53,362 bases of DNA from Myxococcus xanthus. GTDB taxonomy: Bacteria; Myxococcota; Myxococcia; Myxococcales; Myxococcaceae. The DNA lies in assembly GCF_013116825.1 (NCBI RefSeq), contig NZ_JABFNS010000054.1, positions 1 through 53,362 on the forward strand, written 5' to 3'. Made by a program: the position numbers and the translations under genes. The notes under the pieces are model-generated. The model was given only the letters and a program-made list of their open reading frames with translations, had not been told where the DNA came from and searched no databases. Positions 28,247 through 35,038 of the stretch are shown in pieces (the stretch's first letter is position 1; each line of letters begins with the position of its first letter).

Positions 28247-30688
28247 CTACTCCGCACGCAGGACGACGATGGTTCTTTCCGGCATCCCGTACGTCGGACC
28301 GTTCACTGGTGACGGTGCATCAAGCCACGAGTTGCCCGTGGACCGGCTGTCCAGGCCCGCCGTCGTGAGATAGGCGGGGCTGTCGAAGTACGCCTGCGTG
28401 TCGATGAGCCGCGTCCACTTGCGGCCTTCGGGCAGTGTGAATGTCACCGCGCGGGGCTCCATGTTGATGAGCACCAGCAACTCCGGCCCGTAGGACGCGT
28501 CGTAATAGTGAATCATCAACTGCTTGCTGTCCCACGCCGCCTCGGTGTTCTGGGCGCTCTTCCAGGCCAGCGGCGCGCCCTTGCCGTAGTCCTTCGGCGC
28601 GAAGGCGTAGGCGTGCTCCTTGCGCAGGCGGATGGCGGCCTTCACGAACTCGAACATGCGGTGACGTTCGTCGCGCGCCAGGTACGTTCCCCACTGGTAC
28701 CAGTTGAAGGGGTTGTCGGACAGCGTGGAGTAGGCGTTGTTGTTCCCCAACTGCGTGCGCATCCACTCGTCGCCGCCCAGGATCATCGGCGTGCCGTGGC
28801 TGATCATCATCGACATGAAGGCATTGCGAATCATCTGCCGTCGCATGCTCTCCGCGCGCTCGTCGCCAATCGGCCCCCAGTTGCGAGAGCGGTTGTGATC
28901 CTCACCGCTGACCTTGTCGCAGAAGGGGCTGTTCGGCGTGTCACAGCACACCGGGTTCAGCGGACCGCAGCGGTTCTGCTTCTCGTCGTACGCGAACAGG
29001 TCGTACATCGTGAAGCCGTCGTGCACGGTGATGAAGTTCATGGAGTGATACGGGCGGCGGCCATTGCGCTCGAACCACTCCTGGCTGCCGTACATCAGGA
29101 AGCCGCCGTCCACCGTGCCAGGCCGGCCGCACAGCGAACCCTCGTTGGAGTTGAGCTTCCAACCGTCCTGGTTCATGAACGCGCGCCACCAGTCGCGGAA
29201 GCGGCCGTTCCACTCGTACCAGCCATTGCCCGGCTGCGTCCTGGCGTTGGGGAACTCGCCCAACGGCATGCAGTACCAGCCGCCCGCGCTCCACGGCTCG
29301 GCCATGATGCGGGTGTTGTACTTCTGGAGCACCGGGTCGTCGATGACGTCCTGGAGCACGGTGTTGCGCGGGTCGTCCCAGCGGTTGTAGTCGCCGTCCC
29401 GCTCCCCCAGGATGGGCGCCAGGTCGAAGCGGAAGCCATCCACGTGGAGCTCTTCCACGTAGAAGCGAAGGCTGTCGATGATGAGCTTGCGCGTGGGCCG
29501 GTGGTTGGGGCGCGTCTGGTTACCGACGCCGGTGTTGTTCCAATACGTGCGGCGGTCCGGGTTGAGCGCGTAGTACGCCTGGTTGTCGATGCCGCGGAAC
29601 GAATAGAGACCAGCCGTCTCCGCGGGGTCCAGGGACTCCAGCGGCTCGCCGGGCATGACGTCATCCGTCTCCAGCTTCTCGCGCCAGAGGCCCCCCTCGC
29701 CGGTGTGGTTGTAGACGACGTCGATGATCACCTCGATGCCGTGCTTGTGGAGCTGCTCCACCATCCACTTGAACTCGTTGATGACCTGGTGCGGCTCCTT
29801 GAAGGCCGCGTAGGACAGCTCGGGCGCGAAGAAGTTGATGGTCTGGTAGCCCCAGTAGCCACCGTCCAGCGGCTTCTCGTGGATGGGCAGCAGCTCCACC
29901 GCGGTGATGCCCAGCTCGGCCAGGTAGGCCGCCTTCTCACCGAAGCCGCGGTAGGTGCCCGGGAAGCGCACGCCACTGGCGGGGTCCGCCGTGAAGCCCT
30001 TGGCGTGAACCTCGTAGACGATGAGGTCCTGCCAGCCGTGTCCCTGCCAGTTCTCGTCCTGGCGGTTGGCGCGCCACTGCTGCTCCGCCTCACCCCACTG
30101 GTAGTCGCCGCTCTTGACGAGCACGCTCTTGGCGGAGGCCGCGTACGTCACCTCCGTGCGGGCCGGACCGCTGGCCGTGCTGCCCTTGCTCCAGTCGTGG
30201 TCGCGGTGCAGGGCCTTGGAGTACGGATCCGTGAGCAGCTTGTTTGGATTGAAGCGGTTGCCGTAGACGTCCGCGTCCGCCTTGAAGCCGTGGATGGACC
30301 CGGGGAACCACCGCGGGTCGAACTCCCAGTTGGGTCCCCAGGCGCGGAAGCCATAGTGCTGTCCCACGCCCACGCCTTCCACGTAGACGCTCCACACGTC
30401 GCCATAGCGTGTCATCTCATAGGCGCGCGCCGGACGGTTGCTCTCCGGGTCCTCGAAGAGCAGCAGCTCCAGCCGGGTGGCGTTCTCCGAGTACAGGGCG
30501 AAGTTCACGCCCTTGTCCACGTAGGTGGGGCCAATCTGGCGAAGGGACTCGATGTCGTCCACCGAGTAGCTCGGGGCCCGAGCATCACTGTGGTACAGCC
30601 GGACGTAGTCGCTCTCGCTACAGCCCGTGATGAACAGGGCGGTGGACAGCGCCGCGCCCACGAGGCGGGACATTCTGTGAGTGAGCAT
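28247..30688 (-). CDS. GH13 isoamylase/TreX-like glycogen-debranching lipoprotein
   Basis: This 813-residue protein has a lipobox ITGC (Cys23), a CBM48-like N-terminal domain (VNFALYSENATRLELLLFE), then a GH13 barrel of the debranching type: DLIVYEVHAKGFT, WGYQTINFFAPE, IIDVVYNHTGEG, nucleophile Asp in HVDGFRFDLAP, acid/base Glu in IMAEPW and third Asp in ITVHDGFT. A C-terminal beta domain closes it. It should hydrolyse alpha-1,6 branches of glycogen or amylopectin outside the cytoplasm, unlike cytoplasmic GlgX/TreX. Two ATGs are possible (30688, 30673); the first gives the better leader. It heads the minus-strand starch group, 37 bases before the barrel gene. Confidence 0.88.
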   Translation of the reverse strand: MLTHRMSRLVGAALSTALFITGCSESDYVRLYHSDARAPSYSVDDIESLRQIGPTYVDKGVNFALYSENATRLELLLFEDPESNRPARAYEMTRYGDVWSVYVEGVGVGQHYGFRAWGPNWEFDPRWFPGSIHGFKADADVYGNRFNPNKLLTDPYSKALHRDHDWSKGSTASGPARTEVTYAASAKSVLVKSGDYQWGEAEQQWRANRQDENWQGHGWQDLIVYEVHAKGFTADPASGVRFPGTYRGFGEKAAYLAELGITAVELLPIHEKPLDGGYWGYQTINFFAPELSYAAFKEPHQVINEFKWMVEQLHKHGIEVIIDVVYNHTGEGGLWREKLETDDVMPGEPLESLDPAETAGLYSFRGIDNQAYYALNPDRRTYWNNTGVGNQTRPNHRPTRKLIIDSLRFYVEELHVDGFRFDLAPILGERDGDYNRWDDPRNTVLQDVIDDPVLQKYNTRIMAEPWSAGGWYCMPLGEFPNARTQPGNGWYEWNGRFRDWWRAFMNQDGWKLNSNEGSLCGRPGTVDGGFLMYGSQEWFERNGRRPYHSMNFITVHDGFTMYDLFAYDEKQNRCGPLNPVCCDTPNSPFCDKVSGEDHNRSRNWGPIGDERAESMRRQMIRNAFMSMMISHGTPMILGGDEWMRTQLGNNNAYSTLSDNPFNWYQWGTYLARDERHRMFEFVKAAIRLRKEHAYAFAPKDYGKGAPLAWKSAQNTEAAWDSKQLMIHYYDASYGPELLVLINMEPRAVTFTLPEGRKWTRLIDTQAYFDSPAYLTTAGLDSRSTGNSWLDAPSPVNGPTYGMPERTIVVLRAE

Positions 30689-30888
30689 CAGGTAGGCTGA
30701 CCTCGAGGTCCGGACATGACTCGGCCCGGCAATCAAACTCCGTTTCCATAACAAGCGCCTTCCATGCCTGACAAGGCAGGGCCTGGGTTTCCAATCGGGA
30801 ACAGACCTTCGTTCACTGGCGCACGCGACGGGAGGATGCAGCACAAGCAACCAAGGAGGTTTGAGGAAACAAGAAGCGTCCGGGTAAG
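30689..30888. promoter_or_regulatory. divergent control region of the starch locus
   Basis: This 200-base gap lies between the debranching-enzyme gene and the malK-like gene and must hold both promoters. A short inverted repeat TGCCT-GACA-AGGCA is present near 30764-30777 and could be an operator. A perfect Shine-Dalgarno AAGGAGG occurs about 30 bases before the chosen malK GTG with no start codon at working distance. No convincing -35/-10 pair stands out. Confidence 0.35.
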
Positions 30889-32016
30889 GTGCGCGACCGT
30901 CTTCCCATCAATTTCTCCGAGCACGACTTGTCCGAAGTCACCCTGAGCGGGATCAAGAAGTCGTTTGGCCAGAACCTCATCGTGAAGGGCGTGGACCTTC
31001 AGGTGGGTGAAGGTGAATTCCTGGTGATGGTCGGCCCGTCTGGTTGCGGGAAGACGACCTTGCTGCGACTCATCGCCGGCCTGGAACAGGTGGACGCGGG
31101 CGAGGTGCGCATTGGCGGCGCCCGGGTGAACGACGTTCCGCCTCGTGACCGCGATGTTGCAATGGTGTTCCAGTCCTATGCGCTCTACCCGCACATGACG
31201 GTGCGGGAGAATCTGGCCTTCGGCCTGACACTCCGGAAGTTCCCCGCCGCGGAGATTGCGTCGCGCGTGCAGGAGGTGGCCGGAATGTTGGAGCTGAGCC
31301 ATCTCTTGGAGCGCAAGCCCAAGGCCCTGTCCGGCGGCCAACGCCAGCGCGTGGCCATGGGGCGAGCCATCGTCCGCCGCCCCAAGGTCTTCCTCTTCGA
31401 CGAGCCCCTCTCCAACCTGGACACCGCGCTCCGGGTCCAGATGCGCGGCGAACTGGCGCGGCTCCACCGCCGGCTGGGCGCGACGATGATCTACGTCACC
31501 CACGACCAGGTGGAGGCCATGACGCTGGCCACCCGCGTGGCTGTCTTCAATGGCGGGATTCTCCAGCAGGTGGGCCCGCCGCTGGAGCTCTACAACCGCC
31601 CCGCCAACCAATTCGTCGCGGGGTTCCTCGGCTCCCCCTCGATGAACTTCCTGGAGGCGCGGCGCGAAGGGGCCCAGTTGACCGGCAAGGGCTTCACCCT
31701 GCCCTGTCCGGCGGACGTGACCACGGAGGAAGCCACGGTGCTGCTGGGCCTGCGTCCCCAGGATTTGCGCGTGGAGTCCCAGGGGCCTCTCACCGGCACC
31801 GTGGACGCGGTGGAGCGACTGGGCTTTGACGGGTACGCCTTCGTCAAAACGGAGGCCGGACTGGTGGCGGCTCGCTTCGACAAGGGCGTGAACGTCGCGG
31901 TGGGTGACAAGGTGCACCTGGCCCCCGTGGCGGACGCGCTGCACGTCTTCTCCAAGGACGGCGCGAAGGCGCTGCGCCATCCGGAGCAGCGCGCCACGAT
32001 GGAGATCGCGTCGTGA
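30889..32016 (+). CDS. malK: MalK/UgpC-type ABC transporter ATPase
   Basis: This 375-residue cytoplasmic ATPase powers sugar import. Walker A GPSGCGKTT, Q-loop VFQSYALYPHMTV, signature LSGGQRQR, Walker B VFLFDEPLSNLD and the H-loop THDQVEAM are all present. The C-terminal part (about 240-375) is the MalK-type OB-fold regulatory domain (GLRPQDLRVE). The start is uncertain: GTG at 30889 is annotated, but a TTG 13 codons downstream (giving SEVTLSGIKKSFG) matches the usual MalK N-terminus better. Its stop overlaps the fused binding-protein/permease start. Maltodextrin is inferred from the enzymes next door; MalK-like ATPases also serve other sugars. Confidence 0.92.
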   Translation: MRDRLPINFSEHDLSEVTLSGIKKSFGQNLIVKGVDLQVGEGEFLVMVGPSGCGKTTLLRLIAGLEQVDAGEVRIGGARVNDVPPRDRDVAMVFQSYALYPHMTVRENLAFGLTLRKFPAAEIASRVQEVAGMLELSHLLERKPKALSGGQRQRVAMGRAIVRRPKVFLFDEPLSNLDTALRVQMRGELARLHRRLGATMIYVTHDQVEAMTLATRVAVFNGGILQQVGPPLELYNRPANQFVAGFLGSPSMNFLEARREGAQLTGKGFTLPCPADVTTEEATVLLGLRPQDLRVESQGPLTGTVDAVERLGFDGYAFVKTEAGLVAARFDKGVNVAVGDKVHLAPVADALHVFSKDGAKALRHPEQRATMEIAS

Positions 32017-34193
32017 GCCGGTGGCTCGGCCTGGCGCTGCTCGCCACGGCGCTGAGCGCGCACGCGGCGCCTGCGACGGAGAAGCCGCTGAAGCTGTGGC
32101 ACGCGTACCGCGGCGGCGAGGAGATGGCGCTCATCCAGGCCACGGAGCTCTTCACCTCGAAGACGGGCGTCCAGGTGGAGCTGCTCGCCCTGCCCTATGA
32201 CGCCTACGCGGCCAAGCTGACCAACGCCATTCCCCATGGCGTGGGCCCGGACGTCTTCATCTTCAACCACGAGCGGCTGCGCAACTTCCACGCGATGCAT
32301 CTGGTGGCCCCCGCCAGCGGCCTGGCGCGCGAGGACTACTTCCCCAACGCCGTGGAGGCGCTGGAGGTGGATGGCCAGGTGTACGGCTATCCCTTGTCGC
32401 TCAAGTCGCTGGCGCTCTACGTCAACACAAAGCTCGTGCCCCAACCGCCAGAGACGACGGACGCGCTGCTGGCGATGCTGCCCGCGCTGTCGGACACGGG
32501 CGCGGGCCGCTTCGGTCTGGCCTACGAGAGCGGCGACTTCTACTTCCACGCGGGGTTCCTCTTCGGCTTCGGCGGCGAGCTGTTCGATGCAAACGGCCGC
32601 GCGAGCTTCGACACGGAGGGCATGGCCCGCTCGCTGGCCTTCGTGAAGGACCTGCAGGACCGGCGCTTCATCCCCCAGGAGGCCTCGGCCGCGCTGGTGA
32701 AGAGCCTCTTCAACGACGGCCGGGCCGCCATGCTCATCAGCGGACCGTGGTTCGCCGGGGAGATTGCCCCCAACGTGGACTACCGCGTGGTGGGGCTACC
32801 GGTGGTGAGCGCCACGGGAATCCCCATCCGCCCCTTCCTGGGCGTGGAGACGGCCTACGTATCCGCGCGCTCCGAGCGAGCGGAGCAGGCCCATGCGCTG
32901 GCGCGCTTCATCTCCCTGGGCGAGGCCTCGCGCGTGCGAGCCACGGTGGGCCGGCAGATTCCGGCGGACGTGGCCGCGTACACGCTTCCCGAGGTGCGGG
33001 AAGACACGCTCATCTCCTCCTTCCGCGAAGCCGCCCGCCACGCGACGCCCATGCCCAACACGCTGGAGATGGCGCGTGTCTGGGAGCCCATGAAGCTGGC
33101 GCTGCGCGCGGTGCTCCAGGGCGGCAGCGAGCCCCAGGACGCGGGCGCGCTGGCGGACCGGCGCTATCGAGCCCTGCACCGCGAGCGCCCGCCCGACGCC
33201 AGCCCCCTGCCCTGGCTGGGACTGGTGGGCGCCATGGCGCTGGGCGGCTCCGTCTGGGTGCTGCGGCGCCCGGCGTCGACGCTGCCCTTCAAGCGCCGTT
33301 ACCCCGATGTGGCGCAGGCGGTGGCGTACATCACCCCCGCGGCGGCCGGCGTGGCGGTGCTGGTGTTCGTCCCCTTCGCGGTGGGCCTCAGCCTGTCGCT
33401 GTTCCACCACGAGGCGGGGGAATACGCCTTCGTGGGCCTGGCCAACTTCGTGGATATCCTGGCCAGCCGCGGCTACAGCATCACCGAGCCCCTCTCCTTC
33501 TACTTCACGCTGGCCGTGACGCTGCTGTGGGCGGTGGTCAACGTGGTGCTCCACGTCAGCATCGGCCTGTTCCTGGCGCTGCTGTTGAAGGATCCACTGC
33601 TGAAGCTGCGGGGGGTCTACCGGGTGCTGCTCATCATCCCCTGGGCCGTGCCCAACTACATCACCGCGCTCATGTGGAAGGGCATGTTCCACCGGCAGTT
33701 CGGCGCCATCAACGGCCTGCTGGTCGCCCTGGACCTGGAGCCAGTGAGCTGGTTCACCCGCTTCTCCACGGCCTTCGCGGCCAACGTGGCCACCAACACC
33801 TGGCTGGGCTTTCCCTTCATGATGGTGGTGGCGCTGGGCGCGCTCCAGTCCATCCCCCAGGAGCTCTACGAAGCCGCGGAGGTGGACGGCGCGAGCAAGT
33901 GGACGCAGTTCCGCCACATCACCCTGCCGCTGCTGAGGCCCGCCATGCTGCCGGCCATCATCCTGGGCAGTGTGTGGACCTTCAACATGTTCAACATCAT
34001 CTACCTGGTGTCCGGCGGTGAGCCGGGCGGCGGCACCGACATCCTGGTGTCGGAGGCCTACCGTTGGGCCTTCCAGCGCAACGAGCAGTACGGCTTCGCG
34101 GCGGCGTACTCGGTCCTCATCTTCGTGGTGCTGCTGGTCTGGTCCGCCTTCACCAGGCGATTGATGCGGTCGTCCTCGGAGGTGATGGGATGA
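32013..34193 (+). CDS. fusion of MalE-like solute-binding protein and MalF-like ABC permease
   Basis: This 726-residue protein combines two usually separate importer subunits. Residues 1-19 are a signal sequence. Residues 26-390 are a family 1 solute-binding protein (LKLWHAYRGGEE; GPDVFIFNHER; GQVYGYPLSLKSLALYVN; GRAAMLISGPWF). A hydrophobic helix at 399-417 re-enters the membrane, then a cytoplasmic basic stretch and a binding-protein-dependent permease (about 432-715) with the EAA loop YEAAEVDGASKWTQFRHITL. The binding domain would be tethered in the periplasm to its own channel. No stop codon or frameshift separates the parts. GTG start overlaps the malK stop; malG overlaps the end. Confidence 0.9.
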   Translation: MSRWLGLALLATALSAHAAPATEKPLKLWHAYRGGEEMALIQATELFTSKTGVQVELLALPYDAYAAKLTNAIPHGVGPDVFIFNHERLRNFHAMHLVAPASGLAREDYFPNAVEALEVDGQVYGYPLSLKSLALYVNTKLVPQPPETTDALLAMLPALSDTGAGRFGLAYESGDFYFHAGFLFGFGGELFDANGRASFDTEGMARSLAFVKDLQDRRFIPQEASAALVKSLFNDGRAAMLISGPWFAGEIAPNVDYRVVGLPVVSATGIPIRPFLGVETAYVSARSERAEQAHALARFISLGEASRVRATVGRQIPADVAAYTLPEVREDTLISSFREAARHATPMPNTLEMARVWEPMKLALRAVLQGGSEPQDAGALADRRYRALHRERPPDASPLPWLGLVGAMALGGSVWVLRRPASTLPFKRRYPDVAQAVAYITPAAAGVAVLVFVPFAVGLSLSLFHHEAGEYAFVGLANFVDILASRGYSITEPLSFYFTLAVTLLWAVVNVVLHVSIGLFLALLLKDPLLKLRGVYRVLLIIPWAVPNYITALMWKGMFHRQFGAINGLLVALDLEPVSWFTRFSTAFAANVATNTWLGFPFMMVVALGALQSIPQELYEAAEVDGASKWTQFRHITLPLLRPAMLPAIILGSVWTFNMFNIIYLVSGGEPGGGTDILVSEAYRWAFQRNEQYGFAAAYSVLIFVVLLVWSAFTRRLMRSSSEVMG

Positions 34194-35038
34194 ACCGCCC
34201 CTCGCGCTTGAAGATGGCCGCCATCCACGCCGGGCTGACGCTGCTGTGCATGGCCACGCTCTACCCGGTGCTCTGGGTGGTGAAGATGGCGCTGTCGCCC
34301 ACGGACGGGCTGGCGCTCACCGCCAACCCCTTCCCCGAAACCGTCACGCTGGAGCACTTCCGGCAGGTGCTCTCCGGCACGGACGCGGCGGGGCGGTGGG
34401 TGTTCGGCCGGCAGCTCCTTGCGAGCATCGTCGTGGCGGGCGCCACCACGCTGGTGGGCCTGACGCTGGCGGTGTCCGCGGCCTACGCGCTGTCGCGCTT
34501 CCGCATCCCCGGCAAAGAAGGCGGGATGCAGGCGCTGCTCGTGACGCAGATGTTCCCGGCGACGCTGATGATGGTGCCCATCTACAGCATCCTCCAGAAG
34601 CTGCACCTGCTGGACAGCCTCACGGGGCTCGTCCTGGTCTACGCCACTACCGCCCTGCCCTTCTGCATCTGGAACCTCAAGGGCTACTTCGACACGCTGC
34701 CGCGCGAGCTGGAAGAAGCGGCGGTGATGGACGGCGCCTCCACCTTCCAGGTGTTCGTGCGCGTGGTGCTCCCGCTGGCCCGGCCCGCGCTGGCCGTGAC
34801 GGCGCTCTTCTCCTTCATGACGGCGTGGAACGAGTTCATCCTCGCCGCCACGCTGCTCAATGACCCGGCCCGCTTCACCCTGCCCGTCGCGCTCCAGCGT
34901 TTCGTCGGCGAGCACAAGGTGGAGTGGGGCAAGTTCGCCGCGGGCGCGCTCATCGTCTCCGCGCCGGTCATGGCGTTGTTCTTCGCGCTTCAGAAACACC
35001 TCGTCGGCGGTTTGACCGCTGGCGGCGTCAAGGGGTGA
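34190..35038 (+). CDS. malG: MalG-type ABC transporter permease
   Basis: This 282-residue inner-membrane protein has six hydrophobic segments and the ABC permease EAA loop (EEAAVMDGASTFQVFVRVVLP, in the second half). Typical MalG marks are the N-terminal LYPVLWVVKMALSP and the final FFALQKHLVGGLTAGGVKG, the ending shared by maltose-type MalG proteins. It should pair with the MalF half of the fusion protein to form the translocation channel. Start and stop overlap both neighbours (ATGA; TGATG), placing it firmly in one operon with malK, the fusion gene and the modular lipoprotein. Confidence 0.93.
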   Translation: MNRPSRLKMAAIHAGLTLLCMATLYPVLWVVKMALSPTDGLALTANPFPETVTLEHFRQVLSGTDAAGRWVFGRQLLASIVVAGATTLVGLTLAVSAAYALSRFRIPGKEGGMQALLVTQMFPATLMMVPIYSILQKLHLLDSLTGLVLVYATTALPFCIWNLKGYFDTLPRELEEAAVMDGASTFQVFVRVVLPLARPALAVTALFSFMTAWNEFILAATLLNDPARFTLPVALQRFVGEHKVEWGKFAAGALIVSAPVMALFFALQKHLVGGLTAGGVKG

